DNA of 64,000 nucleotides from Rivularia sp. PCC 7116 (GCF_000316665.1 NC_019678.1:8279001-8343000); one strand, 5' to 3'; shown: positions 52,701-61,281, counted from the stretch's first letter. Translations and numbers: made by a program. The notes: a model not told the origin generated them from the sequence alone.

Positions 52701-53138
52701 ATGACGCAAATAATGTAACACTCTTTCATGAGCAATACGAATGTCTCTTAGTTCTAAACGAAACTTCAAAGACTGAATTTTTCTGACTAACATAGCCATA
52801 AAATCTTGCGCCATTTCAGGATATGCTCGTAAAACATTTAAAAATTCTTCTTTGGGATAAGCAATAACTTGCGAGTCAATCTCGGCAACCGCAGTACAAG
52901 GGTAGATTTCGGCAAACAAAGCAACTTCTGCCAAGCTTTCTGAAGCCCTTACTATCTCAAAAGTACTCACCTGACCTCCATTGATATAGCGAACGAGTTT
53001 GATTCTACCTGATATGACTACATATAAATTTAATGCTTCGTCTTCCTGTGCGAACAAAGTTTCTCCAGGAGCTAAACTTTGAATTGTAATCCTGTTTCGC
53101 AATGTTTCGGGAAGGCTATCAATAGCAGTCAAATCCAT
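52620..53138 (-). pseudogene. Crp/Fnr-type regulator, lacking its DNA-binding domain
   Basis: 172 codons behind a strong GGAGG. The product has the cyclic-nucleotide-binding-type beta-roll (about 10-115; ISGRIKLVRYINGGQVSTFE, PCTAVAEIDSQVIAYPKEEF) and the long dimerisation helix (VRKIQSLKFRLELRDI, AHERVLHYLRHLVNFPQ). Normal family members continue for about 60 residues with the HTH. Here the frame ends in an unrelated tail (ENYTYFFNQSIVHQ) that is the reverse strand of the AraC fragment. It could still make a DNA-binding-deficient protein. Confidence 0.75.
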
Positions 53139-53386
53139 TAAATTTCCTCCATGTTATTGGTAGTTCAGTCTTTTGTTTTATTTAGTCGGCTAAGTAAATA
53201 AGCAAAAAAAATAATTTAGTTGAGCTAGAAACTGACTAAAGTTGCCCTCAATAGACGAGTAAGTCAGGGTTTAATACTTATTTATGCAATTTTTTTCTTG
53301 GATTAAGACTGTTTCTGAGTATATTACGATTGATAAAATAATTAATTGATTTGGATCGAGAAGACAGCAAACTTTTTTAATCGCGA

Positions 53387-53830
53387 TTAAGATTGTTTTG
53401 CCGATTCTAAATTATCGAAAATTTGCATTAATAAACGACGAAAAAGCAACCGTTCTTCTAAAGATAGATTAGCAAGTATTGTTTCTTCTAAACTAAGCCA
53501 GAGTTCGGTGACAGGTTGTTGAAAAGAATACCCCTTTTCAGTCAAGAAAATACGACAGATTCTTGCATCTTCAACATCTCTACGTTTTTCTAGTAACTTT
53601 GTCTTTTCCAACCTACTGAGCATTTTCGTAAGAGTAGGTGGTTCGATACACAGACGCTCTGCGAGTTGGGTTTGGGTTAAACCATCTTCTTGCCATAACT
53701 CCATCAATAACCTTTCCTGTCCAATATGAAGGTTCATATCTGTCAAAGCAGAACTCACCAGAGCGCGGTGGGCTTTGGCAACTCGTACCATTAGATAGGT
53801 AGTGGAAAAAAGTACGTTTTGATTAGACAT
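53387..53830 (-). CDS. MarR family transcriptional regulator
   Basis: A 147-aa winged-helix repressor. The recognition region TQTQLAERLCIEPPTLTKML, then SRLEKTKLLEKRRDVEDARI and CRIFLTEKG, reproduces the MarR signature with the DxR wing (DVEDAR). N- and C-terminal helices for dimerisation are present. MarR proteins usually control a neighbouring efflux or redox gene and respond to phenolics or oxidants. The nearest genes are the truncated Crp-type gene downstream on the same strand and, divergently, a DsbA-like gene 1.2 kb away, so its target is not obvious. Confidence 0.93.
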   Translation of the reverse strand: MSNQNVLFSTTYLMVRVAKAHRALVSSALTDMNLHIGQERLLMELWQEDGLTQTQLAERLCIEPPTLTKMLSRLEKTKLLEKRRDVEDARICRIFLTEKGYSFQQPVTELWLSLEETILANLSLEERLLFRRLLMQIFDNLESAKQS

Positions 53831-53865
53831 CGAACTTTAGTACTTAGCCGACTAAATAAATACTA

Positions 53866-53982
53866 ATACCATTTCTTTATAAAGATGCGCCTAATTTAGC
53901 CCGCGTAGGCGGGCTTAGTTTCAGTAGCCCCAGCCTTCCAGGCTGAGGGCGATTAAGCGCAGCCTCATACAGAATTGGTATA
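53866..53982. repeat. MITE-like repeat family B, full-length copy
   Basis: 117 bp with inverted ends ATACCATTTCT and AGAATTGGTAT. It matches the copy inserted in the ankyrin gene in reverse orientation (TTATAAAGATGCGCCTAATT, AGCCCGCGTAGGCGGGCT), with a further 30-bp middle part (CCTTCCAGGCTGAGGGCGAT) missing from that copy. Confidence 0.8.
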
Positions 53983-54367
53983 ACACTCTTATCTAATATC
54001 GAAGAGGTAGAAAAAGCCGAATTAAGTAGGTTGGCGTTGAAAATTGTAATTAGGGCAAGGTAGTAAGCAGTCGGCAGTGGGAATAAGGGTTTAAGCGTAG
54101 CTTACATTTTTTTATACTGTGTCCTATTAATTTTTATAGCTTCTTCCCCAGTCCTATTTATAGGACTTTAGCTATTAGGCTGGGACTTACAGTCCTAGAC
54201 AGAATAAAATACAATCAATTATTAAAGCAGGACTTTAACTTTTAGCACATTAATTACCCGACTAAGGTTGCAAACTACAGTAGTCAAGCAAGTCAACTTT
54301 GCACCGGTAATTTTTTCGCTACTCGATATGGCGGAGCATCTCCGGCTCCGCGCTACTTCTTTTTCTC

Positions 54368-54527
54368 ACCCGGCAATGTAGGCTTGTTCGAGTACTAGTG
54401 GTTCGCCAAGCGAACTTTGCTGGGTTTAGCGTGGAAATAAAAAGTTTTTTCTCCCCCTGCTCCCTCCGCTTCCCCTGCTCCCCCTGCCTGCCCTTACCCG
54501 GCAATGTAGGCTTGTTCGAGTACTAGT
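54368..54527. repeat. 32-bp direct repeat flanking a pyrimidine tract
   Basis: ACCCGGCAATGTAGGCTTGT followed by TCGAGTACTAGT occurs at 54368-54399 and identically at 54496-54527. Between them are GGTTCGCCAAGCGAACTT, a hairpin, and a C/T-rich tract (CTCCCCCTGCTCCCTCCGCT). Confidence 0.85.
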
Positions 54528-54553
54528 CTAATAGCATAAGTCCTATAAATTTC

Positions 54554-54796
54554 ACATCTTGCACCATTATCGTTAAGTCCGAATACCCGCCTTGTAAGCC
54601 GGAGGCTTTCTAGCCCGCACGCAATACCTACGGTAGCGACCCTAGCCGCGTGAACGCAGAGAAATCAAAATCCGAGGCTAATATACAAAGTAGGTTAAAA
54701 CGCACTATAAACCTTGCCCAGTCTGATTTATCAGACTTTGTTTGTGAGCCTGGGAATTGATTCCAAGGCGCTTGTTGAGCTTGGGGTGCAAGATGT
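54554..54796. repeat. MITE-like repeat family C, best copy
   Basis: 243 bp with perfect 12-bp inverted ends ACATCTTGCACC / GGTGCAAGATGT. Inside are CTTGTAAGCCGGAGGCTTTC, GAGGCTAATATACAAAGTAG, an AGTCTGATTTATCAGACT hairpin and AGCCTGGGAATTGATTCC. A second copy lies at 46147-46343, a rearranged part at 19341-19403, and a lone end at 34191-34205. Confidence 0.85.
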
Positions 54797-55042
54797 TAGA
54801 TAAATAGAACTAAAACTCACACATTAAAACTAATAAAATAAACCATTCTCTATGACTACTGACTACTCATCTTACCTAGCCAAAAGTTGAGGAATAACAC
54901 TTATCTTTAGTTAACTCATTATTCATAACTTTTTTTAGACGCAATTATGGCTTGAATATCCGTAGCATAAATAAGCCAGCAATAGGACTAATTTAAGACT
55001 TTGACCTGTTTTTAATTCAACTGAAATTCCATTACTTTGTCC

Positions 55043-55579
55043 ATGATCCAAATCAATTCTACGAAAATTCCACCTTTACGCAAAAATGACCATATTAAAG
55101 GAGTAAAAACTACAGCGTTGGTTTTAATGGAATATGGAGACTACCAATGTTCATCTTCAGGCAAAGCGCACTCTACAATTGAAAAACTAAAACAGCAATT
55201 AGGCGATCGCTTTTGTTTTGTGTTTCGGCACTTTCCTCAACCTGAAATTCATTCACAATCTCTAAAAGCAGCAGAAACCGCAGAAGCAGCAGCACAAGGT
55301 AGATTTTGGCAAATGCACTCTTTACTGTTTGAAAATCAACAGGCATTAGAAGATGTTAATTTAATAGAATATGCAGACAGACTAAAATTGGATATTCCAA
55401 GAATATTAAGAGAGTTAAATGAACGACTTCATCAGGATAGAATCCAGCAAGACATAGATAGTGGTATGGAACATGGAGTCGAACGGACTCCCACTTTCTT
55501 TATTGGTATTCGTCAAGAAGGGACACAGAATCTAGAGACTTTGCTGTTGCAAATTTTAGAAACAATAACAAAAGATTAG
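55043..55579 (+). CDS. DsbA-like thioredoxin-fold protein with a single active-site cysteine
   Basis: A 178-aa protein of the DsbA/Thioredoxin_4 group. ALVLMEYGDYQCSSSGKAH holds the active site, where the usual CPYC reads CSSS: only C36 remains and the resolving cysteine is Ser. RFCFVFRHFPQ, the helical insertion (AAETAEAAAQGRFWQMHSLL) and the cis-proline motif RTPTFFIG are all in place. No signal peptide is seen, so it is probably cytosolic. A monothiol site suggests glutathione or mixed-disulfide chemistry rather than disulfide-bond formation; that is inference. A TTG two codons upstream is a less likely start. Confidence 0.9.
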   Translation: MIQINSTKIPPLRKNDHIKGVKTTALVLMEYGDYQCSSSGKAHSTIEKLKQQLGDRFCFVFRHFPQPEIHSQSLKAAETAEAAAQGRFWQMHSLLFENQQALEDVNLIEYADRLKLDIPRILRELNERLHQDRIQQDIDSGMEHGVERTPTFFIGIRQEGTQNLETLLLQILETITKD

Positions 55580-56163
55580 GATAAATATACATTTTGTAAT
55601 TATTTTTTACTATTTTTATTTTCTCTTCTAAAAATAATCAAATCTTTGTTTAAAAACTAACTTATAGCGATAGCTTGAAATTTAATCTCCAATTAGTAAT
55701 AATTCTTTATTTCCTGCAACTCTTGCTAAGTTAGATAGTGCTAGGGTATGAGGTTTCTGGCGCGACGACGAAGGTTTTATAGTCCACTAAAGGCTTCTAT
55801 AATTGCTCTTTCAGACACGAATGTAGCTGTATTTAAAGTAATTTGCGCTGCATTCCACCATGTTGCATTTATATTAAGAATGAAATAGCCCTGTAGATTT
55901 TATATAGCAATATTTGAACATTTTGTGCAAAAACAGACAAGAAAAATATCATCCACCTTTGTATCATGATGTGATTACTAAAAAATTAGAAATCATTCAT
56001 GACTCAAGCCAATTCATTAAACTCAGAACGCGCATTTTAATTAATACTTCTTACCTTCTGCCCTCTGCCTCTTGCCTTTTTTGTAAATTTTTTCTTGAGC
56101 CAGAATCTGCAAGGATTACTCGCCAAGCCTTGTAGATTCTGGCTCGCAAATTTTTGGACAAGT
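55580..56163. other. Convergent intergenic region
   Basis: Apart from a decayed coding fragment (55741-55899) the stretch is AT-rich. CCAGAATCTGCAAGGATTAC and GTAGATTCTGGCTCGCAAAT (56099-56150) form an imperfect inverted repeat (AGCCAGAATCTGCAA/TAGATTCTGGCT) just before the stop codon of the TRAP binding protein gene, which could be its terminator on the minus strand. Confidence 0.45.
55741..55899 (-). pseudogene. Decayed coding fragment of unknown origin
   Basis: On the minus strand, NLQGYFILNINATWWNAA and QITLNTATFVSERAIIEAF are encoded in one frame, then a TAA, then NLRRRARNLIP in the same frame before another stop. Composition is protein-like, but there is no start codon and the frame is interrupted. 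I do not recognise the family; it could be chance. Confidence 0.25.
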
Positions 56164-57261
56164 CTATTCCTTAGTCACAAAATTAGCAAAACTCAATTCA
56201 TTAACGCGATTCCAGTTGTAAAGCTTGTCTCTAAAACCTTTCCACTGTTCGTAAACTTTTTTAAAGGTTGCATCTTTACTAGCGCTAGCTTCTAATTCTT
56301 CAATAGTGGCTTTCTGCGCTGCTTGTAATATTTCATCACTATAAGCAACTAACTTAGTACCGCTTTGAGTTAACTTAGTTAATGCTTCACCATTCAACGC
56401 TTCATATCTAGCAAGCATATCCATATTTGCTTCATAAGCCGCAGTTTTAAAAATTTGTTTATATTCTTCGGGTAGTTTTTCCCAAGCACCACGGTTTACT
56501 AAAACATCTAAAGTTGAGCCCGGTTCCCACCAACCAGGATAATAATAAAAGGGAGCCGCTTTATTTAAACCCAGTTTCTCATCATCATAAGGACCAATCC
56601 ATTCCGCAGCATCAATTGCACCCCTTTCCAAAGCTAAATAAATTTCTCCTCCCGGTAATACTTGGACGTTAACGCCTAAACGTGCCATTACCTTGCCACC
56701 CAATCCAGGAATCCGCATTTTTAATCCTCGCAAATCCGCTAAAGATTTAATTTCGCGTTTAAACCATCCTCCCATTTGAGTTCCACTGTTACCGGCAGGA
56801 AAATAAACGATATTAAATTTATCGTAGATTTCCTGAATCATCTTTTGCCCATCGCCATGATATAACCAAGCATTTTGCTGCTGTGGAGTTAAACCAAAAG
56901 GTATGGAAGTTGCAAAAGCTAAAGCCGGATTTTTACCTATATAAAAATAGCTGGCTGTATGTCCGCACTGTACCGAACCAGTTTGCACTGCATCGAGTAC
57001 TTCTGTTGCACCCGTTAATTCACCAGCAGCAGCAGGAGTTATCGTAAAGCGTCCGTCAGTCATTTCCTTTACACGGTTAGCAATGGTTTCCGGGCCGGTG
57101 TATATTATTAAAGACTCCGGCCAACTGGTTGCCATTCTCCAGCGGACTTTTGGTAAACTCGTACCTGCCGTAGTTGTATTACCACCACGACTACAAGATG
57201 CAATAGTCGCAGTGGTTGCGGTTGCAATAGCTGCTTTCTTGATAATTTCTCGACGTTTCAT
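56164..57261 (-). CDS. dctP: TRAP transporter substrate-binding protein, TakP-like
   Basis: A 365-aa periplasmic solute-binding protein. The start [23 protein letters not shown] combines a twin-arginine-like motif with a lipobox-like Cys at about 23, suggesting export and possible lipid anchoring. TRAP landmarks are present: Q162 in SGTQMGGWF, the ligand-carboxylate arginine R183 in LKMRIPG, and W221 in [10 protein letters not shown], corresponding by eye to the Q, R and W that hold 2-oxoacids in TakP. The frame is open nine codons upstream; the ATG at 57261 fits the export signal. The permease genes dctQ-dctM lie about 33 kb away in the opposite orientation. A role in pyruvate or other 2-oxoacid uptake is inferred. 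Confidence 0.93.
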   Translation of the reverse strand: MKRREIIKKAAIATATTATIASCSRGGNTTTAGTSLPKVRWRMATSWPESLIIYTGPETIANRVKEMTDGRFTITPAAAGELTGATEVLDAVQTGSVQCGHTASYFYIGKNPALAFATSIPFGLTPQQQNAWLYHGDGQKMIQEIYDKFNIVYFPAGNSGTQMGGWFKREIKSLADLRGLKMRIPGLGGKVMARLGVNVQVLPGGEIYLALERGAIDAAEWIGPYDDEKLGLNKAAPFYYYPGWWEPGSTLDVLVNRGAWEKLPEEYKQIFKTAAYEANMDMLARYEALNGEALTKLTQSGTKLVAYSDEILQAAQKATIEELEASASKDATFKKVYEQWKGFRDKLYNWNRVNELSFANFVTKE

Positions 57262-57636
57262 ATGATTTATGGTAAAAAATATTCCCAAAGTTGCAATTGT
57301 TGCATTCTAAAACAGATTGTTCGGGAAAATAAGCAATTTTTACACAACCATTAGGGAATAGGACATTAGGAATTAGTCTTTTAACCTCACCCCTGCCCCT
57401 CTCCTTATTAAGTAGAGGGGTATATGTAGTAAGGTTTCCCCTCTCCCTTGACAAGGAGAGGGGTGCCCGCAGGGCGGGGTGAGGTTTATATTGCATGAAA
57501 GTCGCGAGCGATAAATATATGTTAGTAAAAGCCCAAGTTTTAATTCAAAGTCATCTAAAGGCGACTGCATAACGGTCGGCAGAGCCTCCGAAAGCTTGTT
57601 ATCAGGCTCTGCCTGGGAACCAGTAACCGGTTCAAT
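57262..57636. repeat. Intergenic region with CCTCACCCC/GGGGTGAGG repeat
   Basis: At 57383-57486 the repeat opens AACCTCACCCCTGCCCCTCT and closes GGGCGGGGTGAGGTT. It has two CCCCTCTCC/AGAGGGG hairpins in tandem and shares its core with the elements at 514, 28847 and 31003. TATAGC ends are not seen here. The rest contains GTCATCTAAAGGCGACTGC, like the piece near 32965. No gene is seen. Confidence 0.65.
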
Positions 57637-58374
57637 CTAACATCTAAAATTATTTTTCCTTATCAAACCAAAACCCAAGAAACCCAGCAAACCAAATATC
57701 GTACTTGGCTCGGGAACCAATTGACTTTGATTTACCCCAGAAGCAACGGGAAGCTGACGAATTGTAAAAGAATTATAGAAATCATTGTTATCTAAATCAT
57801 CCGGCACGCTAACGGCAAACTGAAAATCAACGCTTTCGCCAGGTGCAACAGTTCCTCCAGACCAGTTTAAATTAAAAGAACCATCAGCTTTAACTTGGGA
57901 AAACTTTGACGAAGTGGGTGTAGTGTCAGAATCGAAAGTGGGGATTATAAAACCACGAGGAACCGAAATTACCGCAGGTGATGCAAAGTTATCTTCTCCA
58001 AAAGGAGCATCGGATTGAAAACCGATTTGAAAGTTAAATCCGCCCCATTCTGAACTTGTACTATTTACAACTGTTTCCCTCAGTAAATATCCTGTAGTGC
58101 CACCAGAAGCTTCAACGAATAATTTGGTGTCTATGGGAGCTATTTCCTGGAAAGTTTTAGGAGTACAGGATAAGCCGGGAAAGTTATTAATTTGATTTTG
58201 ATTGCTATTAGGAAAAGCAGTATCCACGGGGGTTTGCACCTGCGGACAAAGTACATCCCCTTGACCTGCACCCCCAGGAGGGCTGATGCTATTAATTATT
58301 CTGGCTTGTGCTGTACTGCTAAAGGTTAGAGAGATAGTTAAGGTTGCCGCGAGAGTTCTAATAATTTTGTTCAC
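57637..58374 (-). CDS. PEP-CTERM anchored exported protein
   Basis: A 245-aa exported protein. From the GTG at 58374 it opens with a normal signal peptide (VNKIIRTLAATLTISLTFSS, cleavage near AQA-R); the frame extends 22 codons further to an ATG, but that would bury the signal. The C-terminus is a PEP-CTERM sorting signal: VPEPST, a hydrophobic helix, then RKNNFR. It is recognised by exosortase and associated with exopolysaccharide production. The middle is beta-rich, Gly/Ser/Asn-rich with three Cys (DVLCPQ, LSCTP) and no enzyme motif. Surface role unknown. No exosortase gene is in the window. Confidence 0.87.
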   Translation of the reverse strand: MNKIIRTLAATLTISLTFSSTAQARIINSISPPGGAGQGDVLCPQVQTPVDTAFPNSNQNQINNFPGLSCTPKTFQEIAPIDTKLFVEASGGTTGYLLRETVVNSTSSEWGGFNFQIGFQSDAPFGEDNFASPAVISVPRGFIIPTFDSDTTPTSSKFSQVKADGSFNLNWSGGTVAPGESVDFQFAVSVPDDLDNNDFYNSFTIRQLPVASGVNQSQLVPEPSTIFGLLGFLGFGLIRKNNFRC

Positions 58375-58521
58375 TGATAGATATTGATTATGAAGTTTGT
58401 CTTTAAAAACGATTTGATTTTCATGGTATTCGCTTAACAAAAAAAATACTACTTGATTCGGTATTTACTTAATAATTCGTTTTAGAAACATTTTGTAGTA
58501 CATGAGAAGAAACAAAAACAG

Positions 58522-59148
58522 ATGAATTTAGAACAACCGCTTACCGAAGAAACTTTTACTCAGGGATTAAAAGAGCTTGCCACCAGAGATAAAGATTTTG
58601 CAGAGATACTGAATAAATTAGGAAAACCGGCGAAATGGGAAGAGAATGCAGGTTTTTCGGGGTTGGTGCGAACAATTTTAGGGCAACAGGTTTCTGTTAA
58701 TTCCGCAGCAGCTACCATGAAGCGTTTATCGGCAACCGTCTCACCCTTGACACCAGAGCATTTACTGCAATTTGAAGATGCTCAATTAAAAGCCTGTGGA
58801 GTCAGCCGTCAAAAAATAACTTATATCAAAGAGTTAGCGATCGCAATTATTAACAATGATTTAGATTTACAAAAATTAGCTGTTGCTGACGAAGAAACCA
58901 TCAGAAACCAACTCAAACCCATCAAAGGAATTGGGGATTGGACAATTGATATCTATTTACTAATGTCCTTACAACGCCCCGATGCTTTTCCTAAAGGTGA
59001 TTTAGGAGTTATTTTGGCGTATCAAAAGCTAAAAAAACTTGAAAAACGCCCCACCCCCCAAGAATTAGAAATCATAGCCGAAAACTGGCGACCTTGGAGG
59101 GCAATAGCTGCTAGAATTTTATGGCACTATTATTTGAATGGGGAATAG
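58522..59148 (+). CDS. alkA: DNA-3-methyladenine glycosylase II-like (HhH-GPD)
   Basis: A 208-aa base-excision repair enzyme that removes alkylated bases. The helix-hairpin-helix LKPIKGIGDWT (131-141) is followed by the catalytic aspartate D160 in FPKGDLGV, and the early segment GFSGLVRTILGQQVSVNSAA is typical of the family. It lacks the N-terminal domain of E. coli AlkA and so resembles the compact MAG/AlkA-like group; the gene symbol is by analogy. It is divergent from the PEP-CTERM gene and followed by an STRR, then a cupin gene. Confidence 0.92.
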   Translation: MNLEQPLTEETFTQGLKELATRDKDFAEILNKLGKPAKWEENAGFSGLVRTILGQQVSVNSAAATMKRLSATVSPLTPEHLLQFEDAQLKACGVSRQKITYIKELAIAIINNDLDLQKLAVADEETIRNQLKPIKGIGDWTIDIYLLMSLQRPDAFPKGDLGVILAYQKLKKLEKRPTPQELEIIAENWRPWRAIAARILWHYYLNGE

Positions 59149-59248
59149 GGCATTGGGCATTGGGCATTGGTAATTAGTAATTGGTAATTGGTAATTGTTC
59201 ACTGCTCACTGTTGACTGTTCACTGTTCACTGATAACTGATGATCCAC
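59147..59248. repeat. Heptameric short tandem repeats (STRR)
   Basis: It starts at the stop codon of the glycosylase gene with GGGCATT units, then GGTAATT and CTGTTCA/CTGCTCA units. It runs in frame into a spurious N-terminal extension of the cupin gene. Confidence 0.85.
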
Positions 59249-59268
59249 ACCCTCCGGGTGAACAACTG

Positions 59269-59733
59269 ATGATTATTAATCCTGAAGAAGTACCAGTTCA
59301 AAATAGTACAAACTATCCCGATGAATTCAAATCGATAGTAGCGGGAAGATTTCGTCAGCGTTTGGGGAATTTTGCCGGTTTAAATAACTTTGGCGTAAAT
59401 CTTGTCAAATTAAAACCTGGAAGCGCTTCAGCATTAAGACACTGGCATAGCCATCAAGATGAATTTATTTATATTTTAGAAGGTAGCTTGATTCTAATTA
59501 CCGACGCAGGAGAAGAAATTTTAACGCCGGGAATGGCTGCTGGGTTTCCTGCAAATGAAAAGACAGGGCATCATTTAGTTAATCGCTCAAATCAAGATGC
59601 AGTATATTTAGAAGTCGGCGATCGCACCCTGAACGATACTGCATATTATCCCGATAATGATTTAATTGCCAAGCCCGGAGATGATGGGAAATCTGTAGTT
59701 TTTACACATAGAGATGGGGCGGTTTATTGTTAA
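59269..59733 (+). CDS. Cupin domain protein
   Basis: A 154-aa single-domain cupin. The first motif GSASALRHWHSHQDEFIYIL gives the metal ligands HWHSH and Glu; the second, FPANEKTGHHLVNRS, gives the last His. It is thus a metal-dependent enzyme or sugar-binding protein of unknown substrate. The frame is open 27 codons upstream, but that part is encoded by heptameric repeats (VHCSLLTVHCSL), so the ATG at 59269 (MIINPEEVPVQNS) is chosen. It converges with the 511-aa membrane-protein gene, 12 bp between stops. Confidence 0.9.
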   Translation: MIINPEEVPVQNSTNYPDEFKSIVAGRFRQRLGNFAGLNNFGVNLVKLKPGSASALRHWHSHQDEFIYILEGSLILITDAGEEILTPGMAAGFPANEKTGHHLVNRSNQDAVYLEVGDRTLNDTAYYPDNDLIAKPGDDGKSVVFTHRDGAVYC

Positions 59734-59745
59734 TTTTTGCTGATT

Positions 59746-61281
59746 TTAATTATTTTTTTCTGATTGATTTTGCTGACTTTGCAAAAAACCAAATAAATTG
59801 AATTTAACCTTCCTTGACTTAGTAAGCTGTTCTTCTTTATACCACCAGCTAAAAAAACGTGAGAATGCTTGCCATGCAATAAAACCAAAAAATATGCTTA
59901 CAGTAAACGAAGTAGCGAAATGAGGAATATCAAAAGGTATTTTGATTGGTTTTTCAATAAAAGGAATTTGTTTGTGCTTTTCCGTTACACCAGCTTCATA
60001 ACTAGAAGCCAGATTTCCTGCAACCGCAATACCAATACCTAGACTTGTAATTGTAGTTTGTAAATGACGCTCTCTTCTTGCTTGCTCAATTGCAACTTGT
60101 CCTCTAATTGAGTCAATTGCATTATTTATCAAATTTGTATCGAGTTGAAAAAACTGAACGGCAGCGTTAACTCTATCTTGAAAAGGATGACAAGTTCTGT
60201 TTGTAAACACCTCTAAAAATGAAAAATCTTCTCCAGAAAAGTTACTCATCATCTCATAAATTTTGTCGGTATAATTCCTCGTATTATCTACAATAATATT
60301 TTGATACTCTTTGATTATACGTAAATTTTTGGCATGTTCTACGGAAAATTGCGGTAGCTCGATTAGCAGTTCCTGTATTTTATCTAAATCCAAAGAACCA
60401 TCATGGCTGATTTGAGTATCTTTAATTTCCGACTGTATTTCTCTTGATTTCTTTTTAGCCTCTTTTTCGATTTTCCTAATTTGTTTGTAAGCATGAATAA
60501 TTTTTGCTCTAAAGAAGAACAAATCTAACAATTGCTGATAATATTTATCAAATTGTTCTTCGGACTTATCATCTTCGATAAACTGAATGATAATATGATT
60601 GTAACTTTGATATGCTCGAATAATACCGTATTCAAATACTGGAGAGCCAAAAAGTTCTCCAGAACGGTTAAATTGTGGTTTTCTCAGATTATTAGAAAAT
60701 AATGAATTAATATAATTATCTGCAATTTGTTTCAGTTTACCTTTATTTCTTGTATGCTTTAACTGCTGTCCCCTTTCTAATTTAATCGTTACTAACAGAG
60801 TTTGGCTGAGAAAATAATTGTTTTGCTTTTTAACGTCTAATATCAGACAATTATTAGGATTAACTAATACTATATCTCTAGTATTTACTATTTTAGTATT
60901 ATATTTTGGACTAATGATTTGTAAACCAAGACCATAACTATCGTAAAGTTCTACGGGATAAATGACAGCAGTTTTGCTCGATGGATCTATTTTTTCATCC
61001 TTTTTATTAGTAAAATATCCATGAGGTTGAACGTATATAGGATGATAATCATCCGTTTTAGCAAAATACTTATTTAAATTAGCCCAAGGTTCCTCAGATT
61101 CATTCTCCAAATCTAAATGCTGCTTGATATGAAATTTAGTTTCTGGCTTTAAGATTTTAGCAACTATTTCATCACACTTTTTCCATAGCCAATCTTTTCG
61201 ATAGTCACCATTACTATCATTTTCTTCACTGAGATAATAAGCAAATAAATGAATATTGTGAGTATGAAACTTAAAATCCAT
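59746..61281 (-). CDS. Large protein with coiled coil and C-terminal transmembrane pair, function unknown
   Basis: A 511-aa protein. Residues 1-260 look like a mixed alpha-beta soluble domain, with an acidic-aromatic start (HTHNIHLFAYYL) and LYDSYGLGLQIISPKYN. Residues 260-420 are helical and partly coiled coil (IRKIEKEAKKKSREIQSEI; RGQVAIEQARRERHLQTTI). Two hydrophobic segments (about 415-430 and 460-480) end the protein before a short basic tail. A long helical stalk ending in two helices recalls CorA-type topology, but the GMN motif is absent. GGAG precedes the ATG. It stands alone. A membrane-linked sensor or effector is possible; nothing proves it. Confidence 0.75.
   Translation of the reverse strand: MDFKFHTHNIHLFAYYLSEENDSNGDYRKDWLWKKCDEIVAKILKPETKFHIKQHLDLENESEEPWANLNKYFAKTDDYHPIYVQPHGYFTNKKDEKIDPSSKTAVIYPVELYDSYGLGLQIISPKYNTKIVNTRDIVLVNPNNCLILDVKKQNNYFLSQTLLVTIKLERGQQLKHTRNKGKLKQIADNYINSLFSNNLRKPQFNRSGELFGSPVFEYGIIRAYQSYNHIIIQFIEDDKSEEQFDKYYQQLLDLFFFRAKIIHAYKQIRKIEKEAKKKSREIQSEIKDTQISHDGSLDLDKIQELLIELPQFSVEHAKNLRIIKEYQNIIVDNTRNYTDKIYEMMSNFSGEDFSFLEVFTNRTCHPFQDRVNAAVQFFQLDTNLINNAIDSIRGQVAIEQARRERHLQTTITSLGIGIAVAGNLASSYEAGVTEKHKQIPFIEKPIKIPFDIPHFATSFTVSIFFGFIAWQAFSRFFSWWYKEEQLTKSRKVKFNLFGFLQSQQNQSEKNN

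Larger units (their letters stand above)
53831..55042. other. Repeat-filled intergenic region
   Basis: This 1.2 kb holds a family B element (53866-53982), the AGTCCTATTTATAGGACTT palindrome (54150-54168), a 32-bp direct repeat pair (54368 and 54496) flanking a pyrimidine tract, and a family C element (54554-54796). No gene is supported; short frames in it come from the repeats. The promoter of the DsbA-like gene would lie after 54800. Confidence 0.6.

Noticed and set aside
59188-59268. 27-codon N-terminal extension of the cupin protein
   Set aside because: It is encoded by heptameric repeats; the family domain starts after the ATG at 59269.
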